A DNA stretch of 64,000 bases from Reinekea blandensis MED297 (GTDB lineage: Bacteria > Pseudomonadota > Gammaproteobacteria > Pseudomonadales > Natronospirillaceae), in NCBI RefSeq assembly GCF_000153185.1, contig NZ_CH724151.1, positions 511,154-575,153 on the forward strand, in the 5' to 3' direction. Under the pieces are notes generated by a model. That model saw nothing but the letters and a program-made list of their open reading frames with translations, had not been told where the DNA came from and ran no database searches. Shown piece by piece: positions 51,901 to 59,975 of the stretch; the first letter of the stretch is position 1; each line of letters opens with the position of its first letter. A program made the translations under genes and the position numbers.

Positions 51901-53835
51901 ATGTCGTTGTTTTTCCGGCGGACGTTAGGTCCGGCTACAGTGGTTTTGGTTTGTCTTCATTCTGCGCTCGCAGAGACCGAACTTGAGACCGTCTATTCTG
52001 AGGTGATTCCCGCCTCGGCGACCCTACCCGAATTCTCCGTCACTCAGGTTCAGATACTCACCCCCGATCAGTTTTCTGATACAGCCGTTTCTGTAGCCGA
52101 TGTCATCGATCAGGTACCGAGTGTTCAGGTGCAGCAGACCGGCGAACTGGGCAGCCTGCAAAGTGTGACCGTTCGCGGCGCCCCCAGCCAGCAAACACAG
52201 ATATACATCGATGGCGTGTTGCAATCGAGCGTCGGTGGCGAAGGCAACTACCTGCAGCAACTCTCACTGACCGACATCGAACGCATTGAAGTTTACCCGA
52301 GCAGCACGCCGATGCAGTTTAATCAGGCGACCCCGGGCGGCGCGATTAATATTGTGCGTAAACGCCAGCATCAAACCGGTCTAACACTGAAAGCCGAATC
52401 TGGCAGTTTCGGACGTTGGGGTGGTCAAATCAATGCGCGTGGGCGTTGGCTGCAAACCGACATGAGTGCCTTTCTCCAAGGCATCCGGTCCGATAATGAT
52501 TTTACTTACGTTTATGATGGTGGCGGCACCTACGGCACAGACGAAACCGAGCTAACGCGTAAGAATGCGGGTTACCACTCTGTTCAAGGTGGGCTCTCAC
52601 TGAGACGTCAAGGCGACAACCAGAGTCTCAACGGAAATCTCGAAGCATTTCAAAATCGCAAAGAATTGCCTCGCACCAACAACCGTGACGACGGCAATGC
52701 GTATTACGCCGATCGCGGTGTTCGACTCTCGCTGGCCTACGATCTCAATCAATGGGTTCAAAACCTGGACAGTTCGGTTCGCTATCAGTATCTGACCGAA
52801 CAGGGACATCTCTACGATCCGGATAATCAGGTTGGTATACAGAGAAATGACAGCCAAGACACATTACAAAGCCATCTTATCCAATATCATCATTTGGTCT
52901 CGGCTGGCAGCGTCATGTTAACGGGAAGTCAGAGTCTCACCTGGGACCAGTTCTCTCTTGAAGATGAGATTAACGGTACGACGCTTGATGCTGACGCCAT
53001 TCAATTAAGCAGCAGCCTCGGTGGCGAATGGTTTATGGGGAACAACTGGACGGCGATCGTAACCGGGCGAACGCTGTGGATTCAAAATCAACAGGACGGC
53101 AACCGAACGGATGACAGCGACTGGGGGTTACAAGCAGGCTTACGGCATCCGTTGGGACCTGTCGAACTACAGTGGAACATCCAACGCAGCCATCGCCAAC
53201 CGAATCTGCTGGAACGCTATGGAGCAAAAGGTACTTTTGTTGGAAGCCCTGCTTTAGAATCTGAACAATCGGTCGCGGCGGACTTGTCCGTCACTTACAA
53301 ATCGCCTCAACTCTATGCTCATGGCAGTGCCTTTATTCGACAGACAGACAACGCCATCGCCGCGACATATGACTCGCAAGGTGTAGGCCGCTACGTCAAT
53401 GTCGCGAATGCATTATATCGCGGGATTGAGTGGCAAAGTCAGTGGCGACTGAAGCCAGTTCGACTGGATGTGAGTGGCACCTTACAGACCGGCATCATCG
53501 ATTCTGGCAGTGCTTCTTACGACGATGGCAATCAGGTTCCAGGCTACTATCCACTGTCCAATGACAGCCGGCTCAGTTGGCAACTGACGCCTAAACTGAT
53601 GCTGTACCAGCGTTATCTGTTTGAGACCGGCCTGTTTTACGATCGCTACAACTCAAGCCAACCGCCAACAAAACATCAATGGGATGCCGGTGTGAAATGG
53701 CAAAACCCACGCCTGTCCATGTCGATGGACATTACCAACCTCTTAAACCGAGCCCATCTGGATTACAGCCGAAAACCACTGCCAGGAAGGGCCATCCTTT
53801 TCACGATACAAATAACGACCGGAGCCGACTCATGA
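51901..53835 (+). CDS. btuB: TonB-dependent outer-membrane receptor, BtuB-type
   Basis: 644 residues: signal peptide (cleaved near 24, ALA/ET), N-terminal plug (about 40-160; VADVIDQVPSVQVQQTGELGSLQSVTVRGAPSQQTQIYIDG) and a 22-strand barrel. The cobalamin riboswitch directly upstream identifies the substrate as cobalamin or a close corrinoid. The final strand ends LFTIQITTGADS, without the usual terminal aromatic residue. GGTGGG lies 4 nt before the ATG. It overlaps the following lipoprotein gene by 4 nt (ATGA), so the two are made together. No btuCDF nearby. Confidence 0.93.
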   Translation: MSLFFRRTLGPATVVLVCLHSALAETELETVYSEVIPASATLPEFSVTQVQILTPDQFSDTAVSVADVIDQVPSVQVQQTGELGSLQSVTVRGAPSQQTQIYIDGVLQSSVGGEGNYLQQLSLTDIERIEVYPSSTPMQFNQATPGGAINIVRKRQHQTGLTLKAESGSFGRWGGQINARGRWLQTDMSAFLQGIRSDNDFTYVYDGGGTYGTDETELTRKNAGYHSVQGGLSLRRQGDNQSLNGNLEAFQNRKELPRTNNRDDGNAYYADRGVRLSLAYDLNQWVQNLDSSVRYQYLTEQGHLYDPDNQVGIQRNDSQDTLQSHLIQYHHLVSAGSVMLTGSQSLTWDQFSLEDEINGTTLDADAIQLSSSLGGEWFMGNNWTAIVTGRTLWIQNQQDGNRTDDSDWGLQAGLRHPLGPVELQWNIQRSHRQPNLLERYGAKGTFVGSPALESEQSVAADLSVTYKSPQLYAHGSAFIRQTDNAIAATYDSQGVGRYVNVANALYRGIEWQSQWRLKPVRLDVSGTLQTGIIDSGSASYDDGNQVPGYYPLSNDSRLSWQLTPKLMLYQRYLFETGLFYDRYNSSQPPTKHQWDAGVKWQNPRLSMSMDITNLLNRAHLDYSRKPLPGRAILFTIQITTGADS

Positions 53836-55034
53836 ACAAGCTTTTGTACACCCTCCCTCTATTACTTCTGACAGGGTGTTTGATAGAGGGCAAATCCAAT
53901 AACGACACCACCATTAACGTAGGTGCTGAATTTAGCAACTTTGATCCCCAGTTAGTTATGGCCAGCGCATCGCCTGACTATGCCACCTCCGATGTTCTGA
54001 TCGTAGGTGAAACCGACGTCGACACACACGCGCTGATCGAAGGAAAGTTTGCCACAACCAACCCCTCAGACATTCGATTGGCCGCTCACAATCACAGCAT
54101 TTACCGATTAGGTCGATTCAGTTATGACAGTGCGACGCGAATCGACATGCTGTTTGCATTTGATTTGCTGAAGGTTGATTGGCAGTACAGTGTGCTGGGT
54201 GAAGACGCCAGCGCGAACCCATACGATCTGGTCGTTAAAGACAAATCAACCGCTTATGTTTCGCGTTATGACAGCAAAACACTCTGGAAAGTAAATCCAA
54301 ATGCCAAAAACCAGGATGAGTTTCTGATCAAAGAGATCGACTTGTCAGCTTATGCCAGCGCGTCAACGGGCGTTCCTTTCATGGCAGATATGCAGTTAAT
54401 TGATGACAAACTCTTTGTCGTTCTGGTTCGCCTCGATGCCTCCTGGGGTGCGACAGCCAACTCCAAGGTCGTGGTCATCGATACCAACTCTGACACCATC
54501 GTAGATACTGATACGACCACTTCCGGCACGCAGGTTATTGATCTTCCGGTCCGCAACGCCGGCGATTTTTGGTATGACGGCACTAACCTGTACCTTTCCG
54601 CTGTCGGTGACGCTTACAACTATAACGACTCAACCTATAAGTACACCGGCGGCGTTGTTAAGTTGAACCCAACCGACTATAGCGTGTCGCTGGAAGTCGA
54701 TGATGGCACAACAGAGAATGCCCCTTATGGAAACATCACCAATGTTGCAGTACATAATGGGGATATCTATTTCACCGGTTCAATCAGCTACGGTAATGAT
54801 AAGTTGTGGGTACTAAGACAAGGAAACACGACGGCGATTGAAATAAGCCTGGGCAGCGGCACCTTCAATATCTCAGATGTTTCTGTCCGAAACGATAACG
54901 TCTATGTCAGTGTCTTCGCCAATGCCACCTCTGGACGAAGTGCCGGACTGAAGATCGTTAATCCTCAGTCAGCACTCGTAACCGACTTTATAGAAACAGA
55001 CTTAAACCCGACTCAGATTCTGGTTATCGAATAA
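53832..55034 (+). CDS. Beta-propeller-like surface lipoprotein co-encoded with BtuB (BtuG-like candidate)
   Basis: 400 residues; lipoprotein signal ending LLLTGC (Cys 16) with Leu-Ile next, no inner-membrane retention Asp. The body contains repeated blade-like units: NPYDLVVKDKSTAYVSRYDS / LWKVNPN, ADMQLIDDKLFVVLVRLD / KVVVIDTNSD, AGDFWYDGTNLYLSAVGD / GGVVKLNPTD, NITNVAVHNGDIYFTGS, ISDVSVRNDNVYVSVFAN / GLKIVNPQS. That is the NHL/YncE-like propeller pattern. Translation is coupled to BtuB (ATGA overlap) and both follow the riboswitch. Bacteroidetes BtuG is a surface propeller lipoprotein that caps BtuB and binds cobalamin; this may be its analogue. Function is inference; the upstream in-frame extension to 53679 lies within btuB and is not used. 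Confidence 0.8.
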   Translation: MNKLLYTLPLLLLTGCLIEGKSNNDTTINVGAEFSNFDPQLVMASASPDYATSDVLIVGETDVDTHALIEGKFATTNPSDIRLAAHNHSIYRLGRFSYDSATRIDMLFAFDLLKVDWQYSVLGEDASANPYDLVVKDKSTAYVSRYDSKTLWKVNPNAKNQDEFLIKEIDLSAYASASTGVPFMADMQLIDDKLFVVLVRLDASWGATANSKVVVIDTNSDTIVDTDTTTSGTQVIDLPVRNAGDFWYDGTNLYLSAVGDAYNYNDSTYKYTGGVVKLNPTDYSVSLEVDDGTTENAPYGNITNVAVHNGDIYFTGSISYGNDKLWVLRQGNTTAIEISLGSGTFNISDVSVRNDNVYVSVFANATSGRSAGLKIVNPQSALVTDFIETDLNPTQILVIE

Positions 55035-55049
55035 TCAGCGCCATTCATA

Positions 55050-55075
55050 GGGCCGGAACTGACCGGCCCTTCATT
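55050..55075 (+). terminator. Probable terminator of the btuB operon
   Basis: GGGCCGG-AACTGA-CCGGCCC, a perfect 7-bp GC stem followed by TTCATT, starting 15 nt past the lipoprotein stop. The U-run is poor, so termination is likely but not certain. It also reads through from the other strand. Confidence 0.6.
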
Positions 55076-56030
55076 ACCCCACCTCATCTAACTCCACCAA
55101 CAATCGTTTTGCCATCTCAACCAAAGTACTCGATGTCACCGCGTGCGCCGGATCGAACTCACTAAAGGCATGAAGAAACGACAATCGATGACGGTATTCG
55201 GAATCGGCGTTGTGAATGTCAATCGATGCTTTCAGTTTTTTAACGATGGTCGCAACGTCTTCGCCCTGTGCATCAAGCAACATCACTGCGAACTCCTGCC
55301 GACCAATACGCCCAATCACATCCGATTTCCGGAAGAAGTGCCGTAGTTGATTGGCAAAGACACGAATGTGCCGGTCGTGTTCAATGTCCCGCTCGGTGTC
55401 TGTTGCCGGCGTTAAACGGCGAACATCAAACACCACGGCCACCGCCGATTTTTTCTGACGTTCACAGACCCTTAGCCCCTGTTCAGCCTGGCTGTAAAAA
55501 CCGTCATTAATGGACATCTGTGTGGCGCGATCAAACTGCGCGACCTGCATAAAGGTCAGTTCGTTTTCAATCATTTCAGCCAGATCACGAAAAACCGATT
55601 GATCATGAGCAGAGAGACTGCGCGGTACTCGATCGGCGATGCTCAAAGCCCCTACTCTTTGCCCACTGCGGGTTCGAATAGGGTAAGATGCGAAGAAGCG
55701 GATTTTAGGTTGACTGATGATCAGCGGATTACCGGAAAAACGATCATCCTCCTGCGCGTCATTCACGACGAACACACCATTTCGCATCATGGCATGGTTG
55801 GCCAGGGAATCGATTCGATCAATGCGTGAAAGGCTGTAGCCATAGGCGGATTTAAGATGCTGACTGTCGGCGTCAATGACAGAAAAGTCGGCCATTGGGA
55901 CGGCAAACATGCGTTGGGCAATACGGATGATGCGATCAAACCGTTCTTCGCTGTCACCGCTGAGAATATTCAGTTGGGTAATGGCGGCAAGTCGATCCGT
56001 TTCATCTTCGGACTGAATTCCTTTTTTCAC
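55074..56030 (-). CDS. GAF-GGDEF protein with degenerate catalytic motif
   Basis: 318 residues: an N-terminal GAF domain (about 10-150; AVPMADFSVIDADSQHLKSAYG, SYPIRTRSGQRVGALSIAD) and a C-terminal GGDEF-type domain (about 165-315). The active-site signature is GRQEF instead of GGDEF, and the substrate-binding NDL-type helix is also altered, so cyclase activity is probably lost. The I-site RKSD, five residues before it, is kept, so it may bind c-di-GMP. The GTG at 56030 is chosen because AGGAGG lies 6 nt upstream; the frame extends to 56114 without support. Paralogue of the intact gene upstream. Confidence 0.85.
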   Translation of the reverse strand: MKKGIQSEDETDRLAAITQLNILSGDSEERFDRIIRIAQRMFAVPMADFSVIDADSQHLKSAYGYSLSRIDRIDSLANHAMMRNGVFVVNDAQEDDRFSGNPLIISQPKIRFFASYPIRTRSGQRVGALSIADRVPRSLSAHDQSVFRDLAEMIENELTFMQVAQFDRATQMSINDGFYSQAEQGLRVCERQKKSAVAVVFDVRRLTPATDTERDIEHDRHIRVFANQLRHFFRKSDVIGRIGRQEFAVMLLDAQGEDVATIVKKLKASIDIHNADSEYRHRLSFLHAFSEFDPAHAVTSSTLVEMAKRLLVELDEVG

Positions 56031-56147
56031 GAGAACCTCCTGTTTCGTCCATGGGTCGGCCTGAGTGGTACAGGACACTCCCTTCATCAGTATAGTCAAA
56101 TACCGAACACGCACGTCACTTTCGTGTTTCCATTTGTTGCCGTTCGG

Positions 56148-57110
56148 TTATCGTTCTGAATCCTGCTTTTGCGAATACATTTCCCGGTCGGCACACTCGA
56201 CGAGCTGTCGGATGGTCTTTGGATACAACGGGTCAAATACGCCCAACCCAACCGAATACGAAAACCCATAGGGTTTATCGATCGCCGCATTCAGTTTATG
56301 CACTTCTTGGGAGAACCGATCTAACACTGAACGGGCAAAACCCCGGTCCGTGTTCAACATCAGAACCGCAAACTCGTCACCGCCAATGCGGGCCACTAAA
56401 TCGGAGTCACGAAAGAAATCTTTTAATAAACCGGCAAAGCGTTTCAGCGCCTGATCCCCTTCGAGATGACCGTGCGTGTCGTTAATCGGTTTGAAATCGT
56501 TCAGGTCGATAATGGCCAGGGTGGCCGACGTTTTCTGCCGATGCGCCAGCGAAAGACTGTGCTCTGCCACCATGTAAAAGCCACGACGATTAGAAATCCC
56601 CGTTAAATCATCAATGGTAGCCATTTCCACGGCATGAATTTCAGCTTCCAACAGACGGGCGAGATCTTCGAGCATGGCCTGATCTTCCGGATGGAACACC
56701 CTGGCAACCCGGTCCATGACACACAGAGTGCCGATCGAATAACCGTCTCGGGTTTTAACAGGGGTTCCAGCATAAAACCGGATACCCGGCTCGCCTTCCA
56801 CCAGTGGGTTGTCGTGAAACCTGGCGTCTTTTAACGTGTTCTCAACAATAAAGGTGTCGTGCCCGTTGATCGCGTGGCCACAGAATGAAATTTCCCGATC
56901 CGTTTCTTTCAGATCCACACCAAAACAGGATTTAAACCATTGGCGGTTTTCATCAACCAGGGTAAACAACGCGATGGGCACTTCAAACATCCGCTTTGCC
57001 ATACGCGTTAAGCGATCAAACCGTTCTTCAGGCTCGCTATCGAGTAAATTCAAAGCCCGCAGCGCCGTGAGCCGCTCGATTTCATTTTTGGGAACCGGTG
57101 GTCTTTGCAT
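56148..57110 (-). CDS. GAF-domain diguanylate cyclase
   Basis: 320 residues: GAF (about 5-150; FEVPIALFTLVDENRQWFKSCFG, EISFCGHAINGHDTFIVEN) and GGDEF (about 160-315) with FYMVAEHSLSLAHRQ, IDLNDFKPINDTHGHLEGD, the I-site RDSD, and intact GGDEF followed by FAVLML. This should make c-di-GMP with product inhibition. The 117-bp gap to the downstream degenerate paralogue and about 35-40% visible identity suggest tandem duplication. Soluble; the GAF ligand is unknown. Confidence 0.92.
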   Translation of the reverse strand: MQRPPVPKNEIERLTALRALNLLDSEPEERFDRLTRMAKRMFEVPIALFTLVDENRQWFKSCFGVDLKETDREISFCGHAINGHDTFIVENTLKDARFHDNPLVEGEPGIRFYAGTPVKTRDGYSIGTLCVMDRVARVFHPEDQAMLEDLARLLEAEIHAVEMATIDDLTGISNRRGFYMVAEHSLSLAHRQKTSATLAIIDLNDFKPINDTHGHLEGDQALKRFAGLLKDFFRDSDLVARIGGDEFAVLMLNTDRGFARSVLDRFSQEVHKLNAAIDKPYGFSYSVGLGVFDPLYPKTIRQLVECADREMYSQKQDSER

Positions 57111-57263
57111 GGTCTTGCCTGCTTATCATCTGCTGCCCACTACCGGGTAGCGTGTGTTCGGAAAGCCTCAAGCCATCAGCCTGACTGTAGAGGCTTCAGA
57201 TAGGCTTAACGTTTACTGTCTTCCGTTCAGAATAGCAGGGATAAAACAGACTGCCCGGCACCT

Positions 57264-57842
57264 TCATTGGGAATCGGTCATCAGGGCCAGATACAGTTCA
57301 GCCGTTGCCAAGGCATCGCTGAGGGCGTGATGTTGTCGGTAGGCGGGTAGCCGGTGTCGGGCCCGGCAGGCGGTTAGACTCAGTTGCTGTTGGCTCTCCA
57401 GCGTTAAATCGCTGAAGCGTTTCTGTTCAAGCAGCACCGTGTCTTCAATCGTGACCGATGGCAGGACAATGTCCAAACGCTGACTGAACATTTTCAGAAA
57501 TGCCATGTCGATGGGCGCATGGTGAAAGACCCAACGATCGGCCAGCAGATCGCCATTGAGGCGCTGTAACCAGTGCCCCAGGGGCTGCCCTTGCTGCTCC
57601 AGCAGGTGATCAGTAATCATATGGATGTGTGCGGACGCCGACACATCCGAGGCCATCATCGCTGTCGGCTGAAAATATTGATGTCCGGCCAGAGACAACT
57701 CAATGCGACCCTGTTCGATGACCACCCAACCGGCGCTGATGATGCTGTCTTCCTGGGCATTCAGACCGGTCATTTCCAAATCCAGAACCAGTACCCGGGC
57801 GTCGGGCCAGGCCGGTCGCTGTTTACGAAACCAGTTAACCAC
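57264..57842 (-). CDS. DnaQ-like 3'-5' exonuclease (DEDDh)
   Basis: 192 residues. Motif I LVLDLEMTGL (Asp, Glu), motif II FHHAPIDMAFL (Asp), motif III HHALSDALATAEL (His, Asp): the complete DEDDh set of DnaQ/RNase T-type exonucleases. Start is GTG at 57842, overlapping the upstream DUF294 gene by 8 nt. A pairing of this exonuclease with a cNMP/CBS/DUF294 protein and a sodium symporter recurs in gammaproteobacteria; the exonuclease's role there is not known. Confidence 0.88.
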   Translation of the reverse strand: MVNWFRKQRPAWPDARVLVLDLEMTGLNAQEDSIISAGWVVIEQGRIELSLAGHQYFQPTAMMASDVSASAHIHMITDHLLEQQGQPLGHWLQRLNGDLLADRWVFHHAPIDMAFLKMFSQRLDIVLPSVTIEDTVLLEQKRFSDLTLESQQQLSLTACRARHRLPAYRQHHALSDALATAELYLALMTDSQ

Positions 57843-59697
57843 CGCCGCCTCGCAGGTAATGTTGACCTAACGCCTTCTGTGCACGCTCAATCGACTTAAA
57901 CGCGTTTTTCAAATAGGCCCGGCGAAGCGGTGACAGGTCATCGGGGTTCAGAAAGTTCGACACCGCTTCATTGCTCTGCAACTGCGCCATCTGCGACTCC
58001 AGCTTCAGCTCCGTCAGCAACAGCCAGGCTTCCACCAGACTGTCCCGCAGTGGCTTCTGCAATAAACGGTCGGAGGCCGACTGCAGTCTGGAGACGGTGT
58101 TCGGCAACATGACGCCATCGGCCAATGCCAAGATGCGCGCCATGTCGTTAATCAGTGCGGCGCCCTGATGTTTGATGTCCAGTTCGTTCTCATGCTCACC
58201 GGAATCATTGACGATAAACGAGCGGAAAAAACCGATGGGTGGTTTTGCACGCAAAGCGTTGCGGGTCATGTGCATGAAAAACAGATCGGCCTTTTTCAGT
58301 GACGGCAACAGACTGGTTTTTAATGCTTCTAAGGGCTCAGGGTCACCAACAACTAATCTCAGATCAAAGAAAATGCTGGCATTCAATAGCGCCTCCGGCT
58401 GAGGCACATCAATCCATTGTAAGAACGCCGATCGCCATCCGTCGAGAGTCATGCGCCATCGCGGATTACTGGCCATGATGTCGCCAGGACACAGCGGATA
58501 ACCACATCGATCCAACCCCTGACAGACCCGTTCGGTAAATTCTGCAAACCAGGCCTCTTCCTGTTCATCGGGGTCGCGTTCCAGAATCAAACCGTTGTCC
58601 TGATCTGAGGCAAACGACTGGTCTTTACGCGCTTGCGATCCAAAGCTGATCCAGCTGAAGGCCATGGGCGCTTCTGACATGTCCGCCAGAGTCAGCTGAA
58701 TGATTTTACGAACCAGCGCATCGCCGATAACGGCCATGGACTCTCCGATTTCAACCGGCGAAACATCTGCCTGAACCCAGTAATCCAGTAACTCCGGCAC
58801 CCTCGATTGCAACCGAGCCAGGGCCGACACGGTCTTTTCCCGGAATATCCGGTCAACAAAGTGCACCAAAGACACGCTGTGTGCGCGAACAATATCCGTT
58901 GCCGTGACAACGCCAATCGGCTGACCGTCTTTCATAATCGGCAGGTGGTGAATGCCCTGATTACTCATTTGCATCTGCGCATCAATCACGGACGCGGTGT
59001 ATGAAATGGTCTGTGGTTGCAGTGTCGCGATGTCAGTGATCGGGCGATTCACATCCAGAGCATCCGCCACGACGCGGTTACGCAGATCGCGATCGGTGAC
59101 GATGCCCTGCAGTTTTTTCTGTTCAACTAACAGCAGGCAACTGACTTTGTTTTCGCGCATAATCTCCGCCGCTTCGCGGATACTGTTCTGAACCGAACAG
59201 TACACCAGCCGGTTTTGGATAAGCGATGACACCGGTTGCGAATGTTGCACTTCAAAGGAAGCCGGTCGACTGTGTTCTGCAATCGGCGAAGCACGGTAAC
59301 TGACCAGCTTCTCAAAAAACTGACGAAGGCTTTTATGCTCGTCCAGCAGCTCCAGAAACACCGGTCCCGGCAGCCGGAAGATCAGCGAATCTTCGATGGC
59401 GACAACCCGGTAGGTACTGGGCCTGGATTGCAACATGGATGAAATACCAAAACACTCACCTTCACCTAACCGATCAATCAGTGCGTCCTGTTCATCGACG
59501 ATATCAAAGCCGCCGGATCGAACCAGCGCGATGGCATGATCGAGCGTTACCGGTTGCCGTGAGCGTTCGGGAATGTATTCAATACTGAGGTGTCCGGCCA
59601 GCCGGAGCAGTTCCGGTTCAGGCAAAGAGGAGAACGGAATAACGTTCCTTAGAAAATCAATTACGTCTTTCAGGTCATCAGCGGTTACCGAGGTCAT
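57835..59697 (-). CDS. cNMP-binding / CBS / DUF294 nucleotidyltransferase-like protein
   Basis: 620 residues: cyclic-nucleotide-binding fold (about 20-140; EGECFGISSMLQSRPSTYRVV), tandem CBS domains (about 150-270; VSCLLLVEQKKLQGIVTDRDL and HHLPIMKDGQPIGVVTATDIV), DUF294 nucleotidyltransferase domain (about 310-450) with SFGSQARKDQSFASDQDNGLIL, and the DUF294_C helical domain. The GSxxR...DxD pattern keeps the metal-binding acidic pair, so PII-uridylyltransferase-like activity is conceivable. The ATG at 59697 has GGAGG 5 nt upstream. Encoded 278 bp after the symporter operon; likely couples a cyclic nucleotide or adenylate signal to it. Confidence 0.92.
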   Translation of the reverse strand: MTSVTADDLKDVIDFLRNVIPFSSLPEPELLRLAGHLSIEYIPERSRQPVTLDHAIALVRSGGFDIVDEQDALIDRLGEGECFGISSMLQSRPSTYRVVAIEDSLIFRLPGPVFLELLDEHKSLRQFFEKLVSYRASPIAEHSRPASFEVQHSQPVSSLIQNRLVYCSVQNSIREAAEIMRENKVSCLLLVEQKKLQGIVTDRDLRNRVVADALDVNRPITDIATLQPQTISYTASVIDAQMQMSNQGIHHLPIMKDGQPIGVVTATDIVRAHSVSLVHFVDRIFREKTVSALARLQSRVPELLDYWVQADVSPVEIGESMAVIGDALVRKIIQLTLADMSEAPMAFSWISFGSQARKDQSFASDQDNGLILERDPDEQEEAWFAEFTERVCQGLDRCGYPLCPGDIMASNPRWRMTLDGWRSAFLQWIDVPQPEALLNASIFFDLRLVVGDPEPLEALKTSLLPSLKKADLFFMHMTRNALRAKPPIGFFRSFIVNDSGEHENELDIKHQGAALINDMARILALADGVMLPNTVSRLQSASDRLLQKPLRDSLVEAWLLLTELKLESQMAQLQSNEAVSNFLNPDDLSPLRRAYLKNAFKSIERAQKALGQHYLRGGGG

Positions 59698-59936
59698 AGA
59701 CGCCTCCACAGATCGGATACCATAAAAGCCTGTTAACACTTTATTCGACAATGGTGGCGAGGTTAAAGCGCTTCATCTCACTCGCCGAGCGCCAAAGGTG
59801 CTTAACCCTCAATGGAAAATAAAATGTTAACAGTCCTCAACGAAAAAGGGTTCTGTCGGGTCTGGTCAAACACTGAAGCCTGTCTGGGAGGAACAGACCG
59901 TCAGTGTATCAACCCCCGAACAGAACCCGGAGCAAT

Positions 59937-59965
59937 GAATCGTCTGCCCTCAGGACAGACGATTC
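59937..59965. terminator. Hairpin between the symporter and DUF294 genes
   Basis: GAATCGTCTG-N9-CAGACGATTC, a 10-bp perfect stem just past the symporter stop (59976) on the minus strand. No U-run follows, so it may mark a 3' end or a weak terminator. Confidence 0.5.
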
Positions 59966-59975
59966 AACATCTCGC

